Virus record (IMG/VR): IMGVR_UViG_3300042691_037543
Coordinates: 1 to 64,000 of that record
Strand: one strand, 5' to 3'
DNA from: a virus
Length of the DNA: 64,000 nucleotides
Both the position numbers and the translations under genes were made by a program. Below the pieces are notes generated by a model. That model had not been told where the DNA came from and ran no database searches. It saw nothing but the letters and a program-made list of their open reading frames with translations. Below are positions 46,952-55,973 of the stretch, one piece after another; the stretch's first letter is position 1, and each line of letters begins with the position of its first letter.

Positions 46952-49900
46952 CTACGGCTCGAACACCAATTCCGCACTGTAGAGGGCTTTCGGCGAGGTG
47001 TTCCCGCCGTTATCACCGTCCACCGTGACCGTGAAAATGTCGCCGTCGGCCGGCGGCCAGTTCGACCCGCCAAGGGTGTTGAGGTTCGGCGACACGAGCT
47101 CGACGAGCGCTAGGGAACTCGACTCCAAGTAGAACTGCCCCACGTCGAGCTCCACGGCGCCGACTGTGCTGTTGTACAGCCGCACGCGGACGTTCTCGGT
47201 GATGTCGGTCGTCGCGACGACGCATCGGAAGTAGGCCGCGCCGCTGTTGTCGTGCTCGGCGGTACGAAACACGTCGCCACCGCCGGTTACCTCCGCGTTG
47301 ATCGCTTCGAGATACGCCTTGTGCAGCGTCAGAATCGTCCTCGTCGCCGCGGGAGAGCTGCCCGCCCCGAGGTGCGACGCGAGGATCAGCCATCCGCTCG
47401 ACGGGGTGCCGTCGGTGTACGCGCCGAGCTCGTACGAGTCGTTCCACTTGAGCGTGATGTTGCTGCTCTTGTAGTCGATGGTCGTGCCGCTGAATCGCGC
47501 GAGCGTCAGGTCGGTCTTGTAGGTCGGCCCGGTGTACTTCACCCGCAGCTTGCGCCCGTGCGAGAGCTCGGTCGGGTTCGGCAGCGTCACCGTGAACGTG
47601 GTCGCGCCCGCGGGGATGATGAGCGCGTACGTCGTGCTCGGCGCGATGCTCGCCGTGCCCGTGATTACTTGGAGTACCTCGTCGTGCACCGACGTGTACC
47701 CGTTGATTGAGATGCCGGCCTTCGTCTTGTAGGGGATCGTCGAGCTGGCGCCGATGACCGAGTAGTGCCCGCCCACTTGCACGCTGCCCGAAGCGTCGCT
47801 GGTGTTGAACAGATACGAAGTGCTGTTGCCGCTCGCGAAGACGTGGTTGCCGAGGAGCTTCACCACGGAGCTGCCCGACAGCATGAACATGCTGTTTTCG
47901 GTCGCGGTAAGCGCCGCCGTGATCGCGTTCACGCCTGGGAACAACACGAGCTCGGATGCGCCCGCGAGCTTGAACTGCCCGTTCGTCGTCGTGATCTCGG
48001 GATGGAGAATCCCGAGGTACGTCAGACCGCCCGCGGAGGAGTCGAGCACCGGGGGCTGCGCGCTCGACGAGTTCGTAGTCGTCGCCGAGCGCACGCGGAC
48101 GTTGATCTGCCCACCGATGTTTTCAAACGCACCGACGCTGCTCGACGACGTGCACGCGACGCGCTCGAACGTCCCAACAAGCGCCGCCACAACCGCATCG
48201 GTCTTGACGCGGATCGCGCCGACGGAGCCAGACCCGTTGGCCTGCACGCTCACGTCGTCCACGAACATGATCGCGGCAGCCTTGTCACCCGCGGGGTTAA
48301 CAAGGATGCCTTCGTTCGTCCCGGTGTTTTCGACCGTGAGGTGCGCCGCGCCGCAGTAGTCGATATCCGTCGGGCCGTACGAACTGTCTGTCGTGAACGT
48401 CGCGGTGATGCGCGTAACGACGGTCACATCGCGGCAGCCCGCGAGCCCTGTGACGAACCACCCCGGTTCAAGCACCACGGTTTCCGCGTACGTTCCCGGC
48501 AGGAACACGAACACGCACGGGTTGTCGGCGTTCGTGTGACCGTCGGTCTGCGCCTGCGCCTTCGCCGCCGCGTACGTCGCGAACTGCGGGCTCGCGCCGT
48601 AAGGGCCGACGCCCGCAGCGCCGATGATGTACTCCGGCAACACTCCGCGGCTGCCGATGGGTACCCACGCCGAGCCCGTGTAGAACTCGAACTGCCCCGT
48701 CGTGGTGTTGTAGATGAGCAGCGACGTAGCGGGCGACGCGATGGCGTTGCGCTGCGTCGTCGTCATGCGCGGGATGAGCAGACCCTTCGTGGTCGAGTTC
48801 ATCTCCAGCATCGCCGTCGTAACAGGCGTCGTGCCGAGGCCGAGCGACGTTTCGATGCGCGCGGAGCCCGCGCCGGGGTCCGTCGTCGTGCCCACCATCA
48901 AGCCCTGCACCACACGCACGCGGTCGGTCGCGTTCGTGCGCAGGATGATCGGGTTCGCTCCGGTGGCTTCGAGCGTCAGCTCCGCGTTGCCGAGGAGCGT
49001 TCTCCCCGTAGCCATTTGCAGGTTGGCGTCGAAGGTCTTGACGCCCGTGATGGTCTGCGCGCCCGCGAGCTTGACGTAGAGCGCGTCGTTATTTCCTTCG
49101 AGGATTGTCCCGGCCGTCGTGCCGAATGTAACCCCAAGGGTGAACGAGGCCCCGGTGCCTCCTCCCGTGAGCGGCGCGCTGGTGTTGATCGTGATGGAGC
49201 TCGCCGGGGGCGCGGCCCAGGTAGGCGCCGAGCCGGCGCCGTTCGTCTGGAGGAGGTAGCCCGCGGTGCCGGGGGCGAGGCGCACCCACCCAGAGGCGTT
49301 CCGGTAGAGCAAGTCGCCGTGCGCTTCGCTCGCGACGCTGAACGAGAGGTTGAAGGTCGAGCCGGTGGCGCCACCTTGCAGCGGCGACGCGGTGTTGATG
49401 GTGACGGAGCTCGACGCGGGGGTAGCCCACGCCGGCACACCGCCGGAGACGGTGAGCACCTGCCCCGCGCTCCCGATCCCGAGGCGCTGCCACGTCCCAC
49501 CTGCGCGGCGAACAATGTCGCCGTCCGCCTGCCCGGTGAACTGGAACGAGAGCGTGCGGTTGGCGCTCAGGTCTACCGCGGAGTGAACGCCCGCGACGGC
49601 GATGGGCTCGGCGCCCGTGAGCGTGCGAGTGAGCGGAACGAACGCACCGTCGAAGTCGGGGAACGCACCGTCCCACCACAGCGAGTACGGGCCGGAGCCT
49701 GCGGCGACGTGGCCGACGATCCGGCGAACCGTACCCTGCGTCGCCGAGAGCGTGCCCGAGTCGTCGAGGTAGACGAGGGCGCCCACCGCGGGGCTGCCGG
49801 CGACGCTGAGCCCTTGCGCGAGGCCCACCGTGCGAACCTGAAAGAGCTTGCCGGCGGTGATCGCGCCGCCGTCTACCGACTGCACGACCACGCCGAGCAT

Positions 49901-50443
49901 CCCGCGGCAATTCGCCGCCGTCGTGGCGTTCGCCGAGCCCCAGCGCGAGAGCACTTCCTGACCGGGGAGTGTCGCTTTGATCGTCGTCGTGCTGACGACG
50001 CGCACCACCTGCCCTACCGAGAGCGATCCATCTGCGACGCCGATGAACACGCCGGGGTCGGTTTTCGCCGTCTCGGCGAGTTGGAGGACGAGGTTCGCCG
50101 CGAGCGCCCAGCCCTTCGTGGAGTTCACCTCGGAGGTTTCACTCGCCGCCGGGACGCGCATCCGCGTCTTGAGCTGGCGCACGGCGCACACCACCTTGTT
50201 CTCCAAGGTGCCGTTCACCGTGAGCTTGATGAGGTAGCTCCCCTCCTTCTTCGGCGTGAAGGTAACGGAGGGCGCACTCGACGAGCTCAGCGTGTCCGCG
50301 GTGCCGACGGGCTGATCGACGATCTCCCACAGGTACGTTGTCTCGCCGCCCACGTTGTCGTTGGCGAGCGTAACCAGCGTGTCGATGGGGAGATCGTCGT
50401 TCGAGCCGACGACCGCGTTGACGGTGATGAGGGCTTGCGGCAT
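46952..50443 (-). CDS. Giant tail fibre protein
   Basis: This 1163-residue protein opens with a PKD/Ig-like domain (about 1-95, VAVTLANDN-type; TYLWEIVDQPVGTADTLSSS). A middle follows with repeated 'TINTASPLQGGATGSTFNLS'-type segments (about 340-450). A pectin-lyase-like beta-helix is likely at about 600-900 (CVFVFLPGTYAETVVLEPGW; many NxT/GxI repeats). Three further beta domains close it. No depolymerase active site can be assigned. It is the largest gene of the window and the main candidate receptor-binding or shaft protein. Confidence 0.7.
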   Translation of the reverse strand: MPQALITVNAVVGSNDDLPIDTLVTLANDNVGGETTYLWEIVDQPVGTADTLSSSSAPSVTFTPKKEGSYLIKLTVNGTLENKVVCAVRQLKTRMRVPAASETSEVNSTKGWALAANLVLQLAETAKTDPGVFIGVADGSLSVGQVVRVVSTTTIKATLPGQEVLSRWGSANATTAANCRGMLGVVVQSVDGGAITAGKLFQVRTVGLAQGLSVAGSPAVGALVYLDDSGTLSATQGTVRRIVGHVAAGSGPYSLWWDGAFPDFDGAFVPLTRTLTGAEPIAVAGVHSAVDLSANRTLSFQFTGQADGDIVRRAGGTWQRLGIGSAGQVLTVSGGVPAWATPASSSVTINTASPLQGGATGSTFNLSFSVASEAHGDLLYRNASGWVRLAPGTAGYLLQTNGAGSAPTWAAPPASSITINTSAPLTGGGTGASFTLGVTFGTTAGTILEGNNDALYVKLAGAQTITGVKTFDANLQMATGRTLLGNAELTLEATGANPIILRTNATDRVRVVQGLMVGTTTDPGAGSARIETSLGLGTTPVTTAMLEMNSTTKGLLIPRMTTTQRNAIASPATSLLIYNTTTGQFEFYTGSAWVPIGSRGVLPEYIIGAAGVGPYGASPQFATYAAAKAQAQTDGHTNADNPCVFVFLPGTYAETVVLEPGWFVTGLAGCRDVTVVTRITATFTTDSSYGPTDIDYCGAAHLTVENTGTNEGILVNPAGDKAAAIMFVDDVSVQANGSGSVGAIRVKTDAVVAALVGTFERVACTSSSSVGAFENIGGQINVRVRSATTTNSSSAQPPVLDSSAGGLTYLGILHPEITTTNGQFKLAGASELVLFPGVNAITAALTATENSMFMLSGSSVVKLLGNHVFASGNSTSYLFNTSDASGSVQVGGHYSVIGASSTIPYKTKAGISINGYTSVHDEVLQVITGTASIAPSTTYALIIPAGATTFTVTLPNPTELSHGRKLRVKYTGPTYKTDLTLARFSGTTIDYKSSNITLKWNDSYELGAYTDGTPSSGWLILASHLGAGSSPAATRTILTLHKAYLEAINAEVTGGGDVFRTAEHDNSGAAYFRCVVATTDITENVRVRLYNSTVGAVELDVGQFYLESSSLALVELVSPNLNTLGGSNWPPADGDIFTVTVDGDNGGNTSPKALYSAELVFEP

Positions 50444-50477
50444 GGCGCGGGTAGCGTACCGCGCGCGCAGCCCTCAG

Positions 50478-50759
50478 TCAGACGGGCTCGAAAATCCGCG
50501 TGTCGTTGAGCATGAGCGTGCTCGTGTCGATCATCTCGTTCGGGTCATCGACGCTGACGAGCGTGCACGGGCCGTTTGGTATACGCGCGCACGCCGCGAG
50601 CTCGTAGACGCGCCCCTTGTATCGGTACCGTGGCAGGCCGCTATGGGCGGCCTTCACCTGCGGGGTGCGAGCAGGCTTGTACCGCGCGCACGCCGTCTTG
50701 TGGCCGAACACCCCGTCGCAGAGATCGCACTGCGACTGCGAGCCTTCCCATGCGCTCAC
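50478..50759 (-). CDS. Small Cys-rich protein
   Basis: This 93-residue protein starts at GTG 50759, sharing the GTGA overlap with the Acb2/Tad1-like stop. The N-terminus holds CDLCDGVFGHKTACARY (about 11-27), a Cys/Cys/His/Cys zinc-like knuckle; the C-terminus is acidic. No family was recognised. Translational coupling suggests it works with the anti-defence candidate. Confidence 0.55.
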   Translation of the reverse strand: MSAWEGSQSQCDLCDGVFGHKTACARYKPARTPQVKAAHSGLPRYRYKGRVYELAACARIPNGPCTLVSVDDPNEMIDTSTLMLNDTRIFEPV

Positions 50760-50959
50760 TTGGCGAGCACCGCGCGCACGGCGGCGTCTTTCGACTCCAG
50801 CAGCTTGCGCAGCGCGACGGAGCGTTCGGCGTTCCGCGGAGTCGCCGCGACGATGTTGTGGGCGAGGTCGCTGAACGGCTTGCTGGCCGCTTGGAGTTGC
50901 ACGGGCAAGTGCGCATACGAGAAGAATTGCAGGATGGGCTCGGGTTGCTCGGTGTGCAT
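50756..50959 (-). CDS. Acb2/Tad1-like hairpin-domain protein (putative anti-CBASS/anti-Thoeris sponge)
   Basis: This 67-residue protein contains FFSYAHLPVQLQAASKPFSD, then LAHNIVAATPRNAERSVALR and KLLESKDAAVRAVL. The order 'PF.DLA..IV...PRN.ERSVALRKLLE.KDAAVRA' is the hairpin domain I associate with the Acb2/Tad1 family, whose members bind cyclic nucleotides or gcADPR signals of the CBASS and Thoeris defences and so block them. The assignment is from memory of the family, not a search. It lies between baseplate and fibre genes and is coupled to a Cys-rich partner. Confidence 0.65.
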   Translation of the reverse strand: MHTEQPEPILQFFSYAHLPVQLQAASKPFSDLAHNIVAATPRNAERSVALRKLLESKDAAVRAVLAK

Positions 50960-50968
50960 GCGGCGAGG

Positions 50969-51154
50969 CTAGTGCGCCATGCCCGAGCGCACAACCCACC
51001 GCGGCCAGAACGGGTCGCTGTCGGTGAGGAACCGCAGGAGCTGCTCGTGAACCTGCTCGCGCAAGCGGAGGTTCCACGGCAGCGCAGCGAGGTCACCCTT
51101 GATCCACTGTTCGGCGTAGGCCACCGCCTCGTCGCGATTCTTCGGTACGCGCAT
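50969..51154 (-). CDS. Short hypothetical protein (61 aa)
   Basis: The product is rich in Trp and Arg (AEQWIKGDLAALPWNLRLRE, DPFWPRWVVRSGMAH). It starts at ATG 51154, overlapping the last base of the preceding tail gene stop, and ends ten bases before the Acb2/Tad1-like start. No family was recognised. Confidence 0.5.
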   Translation of the reverse strand: MRVPKNRDEAVAYAEQWIKGDLAALPWNLRLREQVHEQLLRFLTDSDPFWPRWVVRSGMAH

Positions 51155-52290
51155 CAGTACGACCAGAACACCGTGAAGTGGTACGTCGCCGGGTCGGGCG
51201 TCACCGGGCTCGGGTCCGTCACGGCGTCGTTCTGGTCGATCTGCCGCACGCGGAAGCGAAAGATCGGCTGCCCCTCGGCCACCTGCGTGACCGGCGCGCT
51301 CACCGCAGCGTCGGCGTACGCGGCCACGTCGCCGCTCGTCGCCACCGCGGAGCTCGTCACGGTGATGCTCGCGTGTCGAAACTCACTCCCCGTGACGAGG
51401 TAGAGCAAGCTCGCCTGCGGCGTGAACCCCGCCACCTGCGCGCCGGCCCGTACCGCGATCTCCACCTGCGAGCCGGACACCGACACGCCGCGGGCGATCA
51501 CGTCTACACCCGGCGGGGCTTGGAGGTTCGACAGCGTGGGCAAGAGCGAAACGCCCGTCGCCGGCATCGTCACTCGCCCGCTCGCCATGCCGATGCCGTT
51601 CGGGAACAGCAGCTTGCGAAGGTCGGTGATCTTGTTCTCGGCGATGCTCGTCGCCGCAGCATCGACGAGCACCTCGGCGATCTTGATGTAGCCGGCCGTC
51701 GTGCTCGGCGCCGCGGGGGAACCCGCGGGCGTGCCCGTCTTGTAGTTGATCTTCGCCGCGCCGTTGACGCTCGTGCGCCCGTCTTGGAGGAACGCCAGCG
51801 TCTTGTTCACCAGCGTGGCGACGAACTGCCCCGTGCCGGTGTCGAGCACATCGCGCGAGCTCGAATCGGTGGTGTATCGGTCGTACGCCACTTCGACGAT
51901 GTCGATGCGGGGGTTCGTAGGGTCGGCGGCGGGGACTGCGATGGTCTGCGCGGCGTTGAGAACCAACGGCTTGTACGAACTACGGTCGTCGAGCCCGGTG
52001 ACGCTCCCGATGGCCACGGGTACGTCAGCACCGTTGTTCTGAAAGCCGTACCCAGCGCGCACGACGATGTTCATGCTCGCCGGCGACTCGGGGCCAACAC
52101 GGAACGAATCGCCGAGAAACCCCTCGCCCGCCGCGAGCGTGGGGTTGGCTACCGCCGTACGCACACCGAGGAGGTACTTGAGCATCTCGCGCAGCGACCG
52201 GGCGCTCTGCGACCACTGCTGGTTCATGTCCGTGCTGAGCGGGCGCTCGCGGACGTTGAGAATGACTTGATCCCAGGGGTTGTTCGCCAT
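51154..52290 (-). CDS. Baseplate-proximal fibre or tail-collar protein
   Basis: This 378-residue protein starts at ATG 52290, preceded by GGAGAG. The N-terminal helix (NQQWSQSARSLREMLKYLLG) and a middle (AYDRYTTDSSSRDVLDTGTG and FLQDGRTSVNG) resemble proteins that attach fibres to the baseplate. A C-terminal beta domain follows. It is coupled to the 540-residue baseplate protein by a two-base gap. The longer frame upstream (into that gene) is rejected. Confidence 0.6.
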   Translation of the reverse strand: MANNPWDQVILNVRERPLSTDMNQQWSQSARSLREMLKYLLGVRTAVANPTLAAGEGFLGDSFRVGPESPASMNIVVRAGYGFQNNGADVPVAIGSVTGLDDRSSYKPLVLNAAQTIAVPAADPTNPRIDIVEVAYDRYTTDSSSRDVLDTGTGQFVATLVNKTLAFLQDGRTSVNGAAKINYKTGTPAGSPAAPSTTAGYIKIAEVLVDAAATSIAENKITDLRKLLFPNGIGMASGRVTMPATGVSLLPTLSNLQAPPGVDVIARGVSVSGSQVEIAVRAGAQVAGFTPQASLLYLVTGSEFRHASITVTSSAVATSGDVAAYADAAVSAPVTQVAEGQPIFRFRVRQIDQNDAVTDPSPVTPDPATYHFTVFWSY

Positions 52291-52292
52291 CG

Positions 52293-53915
52293 CTACTCTC
52301 CTCGGAGCTCCATCACCGACGCGACACCGGCAGCGCGGATGGCCGCGATGTTGTCGAACAGTGTCTTGTAAAACTGCTGCTTGGGAAGGTCGAACCCGTC
52401 GTACCCGCCCTGCACGCCGAAGCTGAACGTGGCCGGCACGTCGAACGCAGCGTATGCGCGGCGCCCGACAACCTCGCCCTGTGTATAGCTGTGGCCGGCA
52501 GCGTTCATCGCGGTGTCGTCGTACGCCATCCCCACGTCTTCGAGGTGGGCGAGGTTCGGGACACCCACAATGAACGCGGCGCGGTACTCCACGTCGTCGA
52601 GCCACCGATTCCGCATCGGGACCGTCGGCGCGGGCCAGTCGTAGCAGAAGATCGACTCGTACGGCGAGAGCCACGCAGGGAGTGCCCCACCGTAGTACGT
52701 CGGCGTGCCAGCTTGATCCGACGGGTAGTCCCAGCACGTCTGGTACGCCGGCTCGAACGTCTCGATGAAGTCGTACGTCAGCCCGTACAGGTCGAACACC
52801 GTCTCCAGAAACCGCTCGATGGCGTCCGGCGAGATGGTGTCCGGCAGCGTGCGGACACGATAGCGGTACTGGTTGTCTGGCTCGTTTCGAGCGCGGGTAA
52901 TTCCTCGGTCGAACCCCACCGCGTCGAGCATGGCCGCCTTGCCGTTCGTAAACGGCAAGATGTTCGTGACCGTGATCGTGTTATCGATGAACGTGCGCGC
53001 GCCGGACGTGTCGAGCTGCACCATCTTCTCGACGGTGTCCACGTCCCCTTCGAGCGTGATCGCCGAAACAGGTGTGATGACGCGGCCGAGCGCGTTGTAC
53101 TGGTAGCTTTTATGAAGCGACCGGGCGCTTGCGGCGATGGGGCCGAGGTCAGATGCACCGAACACAGCGTCCGTCGTCGTGACGAAGCGCCTGCCCGACT
53201 TGCTGCATCGCAGAATGGTGCCAGCACCAACAGTCACCGCGCCGGCCGCGTCGGTTGGGCGCTGAAACTCGACGGTCCCCGTCGCGAATGCGCCGCTGTC
53301 GGCGTACATCGCGAGGTTGCCGCACTCGAATCGCTCGATGGCGAGAGAGATGCGCTCGGCTACGGCGGCGACCGCGCGGAACACCTCGTAGCCGCTGTCC
53401 GTGTAGAGCTTGAGCGGGTCGAGGTACCAGCTCGGTAGGATGTTATCGATCAGCCGCAAGTAGTACGCGGCATCGTGCGCGACGCCGTCGCACTCTGTCG
53501 GCCCAGGCCCCGCCGTGGCAGAGAACGTCGGCACGACGGTTGGCTCGGGCGCAGGCGCCCCGGCTTCCAGCGAGTAAACCGCGGTGTTGTCCGCGAGCTC
53601 ACCGCCGGTGCCGATCGCGAACGTGTGCAGCGTAGGCCCGTCGGGCCAGATGGGTGCCCGCCGGAGCGTGTACCCAAACCCGTTGCCGTAGGTTCCGTGT
53701 ACGACAGCGATGCGTGTCGAGAGCCCGCGGTACGACTCCGTGAACGCCGAGCCATCCCAGGCAACTTCTGTAAGAAGCATCCCAGGAAACTCGACGGAGA
53801 GGATATCCCGCGCGATGGCGGTGCCGTTCTCGTACACCTCGACGTAGATGCCGTCGTCGGTGGCGATCTCGGAGCCCGATGCCGGGCTGTTCGCGGTGAT
53901 GACGGGTGGTGCCAT
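52293..53915 (-). CDS. Baseplate protein (J-like C-terminal features)
   Basis: This 540-residue protein starts at ATG 53915, one base after the baseplate J stop. The N-terminal part is Ig-like (about 1-115). The middle has 'GTVEFQRPTDAAGAVTVGAG' and 'QYRYRVRTLPDTISPDAIERFLETVFDLYG', which resemble baseplate wedge J/tail protein I folds, and a C-terminal domain with many aromatic residues. It is probably a wedge or fibre-connector component. Confidence 0.6.
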   Translation of the reverse strand: MAPPVITANSPASGSEIATDDGIYVEVYENGTAIARDILSVEFPGMLLTEVAWDGSAFTESYRGLSTRIAVVHGTYGNGFGYTLRRAPIWPDGPTLHTFAIGTGGELADNTAVYSLEAGAPAPEPTVVPTFSATAGPGPTECDGVAHDAAYYLRLIDNILPSWYLDPLKLYTDSGYEVFRAVAAVAERISLAIERFECGNLAMYADSGAFATGTVEFQRPTDAAGAVTVGAGTILRCSKSGRRFVTTTDAVFGASDLGPIAASARSLHKSYQYNALGRVITPVSAITLEGDVDTVEKMVQLDTSGARTFIDNTITVTNILPFTNGKAAMLDAVGFDRGITRARNEPDNQYRYRVRTLPDTISPDAIERFLETVFDLYGLTYDFIETFEPAYQTCWDYPSDQAGTPTYYGGALPAWLSPYESIFCYDWPAPTVPMRNRWLDDVEYRAAFIVGVPNLAHLEDVGMAYDDTAMNAAGHSYTQGEVVGRRAYAAFDVPATFSFGVQGGYDGFDLPKQQFYKTLFDNIAAIRAAGVASVMELRGE

Positions 53916-53916
53916 G

Positions 53917-55125
53917 CTAGTACGCGGGCGCGTCGGGGTTGTTGCTGCCCTGGAGCGTGCGGTCTGGTTGCACGCTGGTGGCGACGACGATGGCGGACGA
54001 GCTGCGGAGCACTTGGAGTGGGGCCACGTTCACGTCACCCACTGGTGAAAGAATCTCCTGCCCCGTTACGTCCAGACCGTTCACCGCGCGGAGTCGTTGA
54101 ATCATGCTGGCGATGGTCAGGTCTTGCCCGGGTGCGAGCGAGTTGATGTACGCCGCGATCACTCCGCGGGCGTTCATCGCCACCGTGTCGGCGTCGCTGC
54201 CGGCGTAGAAGCGCAGACCGAGCGTGACAGCCTGCATCACGACCGATGCGACCTGCACCTGCACGAAGATGCCGGCGGCGCGGGTGTCGGAGAGCGCGTT
54301 GAACACTTGGTTCGCGAGCGTCTGGCTCTGCGACTGATACGACGCGGGCGTCGGGTCCAAGTCCATCAGCGCCTCGGTGAACGCATCGGTTACGATGAGA
54401 TTCACGAAGCGCGCGGGCCGCCCGAGCTGATCCTGCCCCTCGAACGCAGTAGCGGTGCGGACACCCGGGACACCACGCGCCGCAAACTCGATGGCGGGCA
54501 GGGTGCCTCGGCGGGCCGTTGTAAAGAACAACCGCGCCCGCGCGCGCAGCTGGTCGTCTGTCTCTTCGTCGTCGGCGCCCGTCGTCGCGACGGTATTCGT
54601 CACGCGAAGGTCCGCCGGCGCACCGACGATGGGCGTAACGATAGATGTGATCGTGCCGACGCGCGCTTGGTTCTCCAAGCCAGGAAACACGGATCGAACT
54701 TCGACGGCGACCGGCCCCGTGCTACCTGCGTTGAACGTCGCATCGACCCAGGTGATGAACTCCTTACCGTCGGAGGTCTGTAGCTTCACACCCTTGGGGA
54801 TCGAGAACGTGCCGGGCGACGGCGCCGTCGTGCTGAACAGCACCGTACCGAGCGCCTGCGACGCCGGCTTGCGGGTCATGCCGCTGCATCGGTCGAACAC
54901 GAGCCGGTCGAGGTCTTTCTTCTTCGCGACGCTCAGCAACAACGCACCCTGCGCGCGCACCAGCTGCGCGCTCAGGTCATCCCCCACCGAGGCGATGGCC
55001 GCCACGATGGAGTTGGTGTCCGTACCCTCGCGCTCGATCACCTCGCGAGTGAGCTTCGAGTTACGCGACAGCATGGCGTCGCGGGCGATGCGGAAGTAGT
55101 CCTCGAACGAAGGTGCGTCAGCCAT
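53917..55125 (-). CDS. Baseplate J-like protein
   Basis: This 402-residue protein matches phage baseplate J. The N-terminal helix (EDYFRIARDAMLSRNSKLTR) and 'GTVLFSTTAPSPGTFSIPKG' lead to 'ADDEETDDQLRARARLFF' and 'GTLPAIEFAARGVPGVRTA', with 'GRPARFVNLIVTDAF' beyond. These are the conserved segments of gpJ/gp6 wedge proteins. It forms the outer wedge ring that triggers sheath contraction. It is flanked by the gp25-like and 52293 genes, as in other myoviruses. Confidence 0.8.
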   Translation of the reverse strand: MADAPSFEDYFRIARDAMLSRNSKLTREVIEREGTDTNSIVAAIASVGDDLSAQLVRAQGALLLSVAKKKDLDRLVFDRCSGMTRKPASQALGTVLFSTTAPSPGTFSIPKGVKLQTSDGKEFITWVDATFNAGSTGPVAVEVRSVFPGLENQARVGTITSIVTPIVGAPADLRVTNTVATTGADDEETDDQLRARARLFFTTARRGTLPAIEFAARGVPGVRTATAFEGQDQLGRPARFVNLIVTDAFTEALMDLDPTPASYQSQSQTLANQVFNALSDTRAAGIFVQVQVASVVMQAVTLGLRFYAGSDADTVAMNARGVIAAYINSLAPGQDLTIASMIQRLRAVNGLDVTGQEILSPVGDVNVAPLQVLRSSSAIVVATSVQPDRTLQGSNNPDAPAY

Positions 55126-55133
55126 GTTCGCCT

Positions 55134-55973
55134 CTACAGGGAGACAACCGCATCGGGGATGCGCGAGCGTACTTGAATCTGGTTGCCCGTGCTGATGCGG
55201 CGGGCGGAAACCGTGACGTAGACGATGCCGTCAGGGTCGATGTCTACCCGTGCTGACACCGTGTCCACGTCCGGCTCCTGGCGAATCTGCCGCTCGATTT
55301 CTGCAACGAGCGCAGGTACGTCGGAGAGTGGTGTCGGCTCCTGCACGCGAAACCCGACGCCGAACCTGTCGCGTGGGATGTGCGTGAACTCACCGGGCCG
55401 CGCGATCAGCCGGCGAACGATCATCTTGTAAAGAAGGTCGTCACCAGAGTCGCTCGCGTAATCGCCGCCAGCCTGCACGGCTAGAATGCCCGACACGTCG
55501 TCTGGCGCAGCCTGCCGGTTACGGATATCGACGAAGTTGACTCGGTTGATTTGCTTGGATGCTGCGGGAACCTGCGCCGCGGCGCAGGACGCGGTGGTCG
55601 GCGCCACCATCGAAGCCCCCGCTGCGGACACAATATTCGGACAGGCCACCTGCAACGTGTGAAACACGTCAGGAAACTTCTCCAAGCAGTACAGCTCGAA
55701 CTGCCGGCCGCCGCTGCCCTCGACCTCGCGCACGGCGATCAGCCGCAGGTTCGTGGTGGCGCCCACAACGCTGATCGACCAGTTGCTCAGGTTGAGCGCA
55801 GCACCCGTGCGGAACGCGGTGCCAACGCGAGCCGGCTCGGTAAAGGTGACACGCACCGTGCGCTCGCTGTTGGCGAACACGTCCTCGATGGAGAACACCC
55901 CCGTGGTCGGCTCGATGCCCCACGGACCTACGCCCCAGTAATCCGTACCGTAGCCGGAACCGTTGCTCGGCAT
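55134..55973 (-). CDS. Baseplate wedge protein (gp25/W-like C-terminal domain)
   Basis: This 279-residue protein overlaps the gpV stop by one base and ends eight bases before J. The C-terminal 110 residues contain 'RPGEFTHIPRDRFGVGFRVQ', 'SDVPALVAEIERQIRQEPDV' and 'IVYVTVSARRISTGNQIQV', in line with gpW/gp25-type wedge proteins. The N-terminal 150 residues are an extra, unrecognised beta domain. Position V-W-J follows the usual gene order. Confidence 0.65.
   Translation of the reverse strand: MPSNGSGYGTDYWGVGPWGIEPTTGVFSIEDVFANSERTVRVTFTEPARVGTAFRTGAALNLSNWSISVVGATTNLRLIAVREVEGSGGRQFELYCLEKFPDVFHTLQVACPNIVSAAGASMVAPTTASCAAAQVPAASKQINRVNFVDIRNRQAAPDDVSGILAVQAGGDYASDSGDDLLYKMIVRRLIARPGEFTHIPRDRFGVGFRVQEPTPLSDVPALVAEIERQIRQEPDVDTVSARVDIDPDGIVYVTVSARRISTGNQIQVRSRIPDAVVSL

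Noticed and set aside
47765-50509. 914-codon rightward open frame
   Set aside because: It is the antisense shadow of the giant fibre gene, with low-complexity Arg/Ala/Gly composition and no ribosome-binding site.
51154-52737. Longer 527-codon version of the tail protein at 51154
   Set aside because: Its first 149 codons run antiframe inside the preceding baseplate gene; ATG 52290 with GGAGAG gives a normal gene end-to-start junction.
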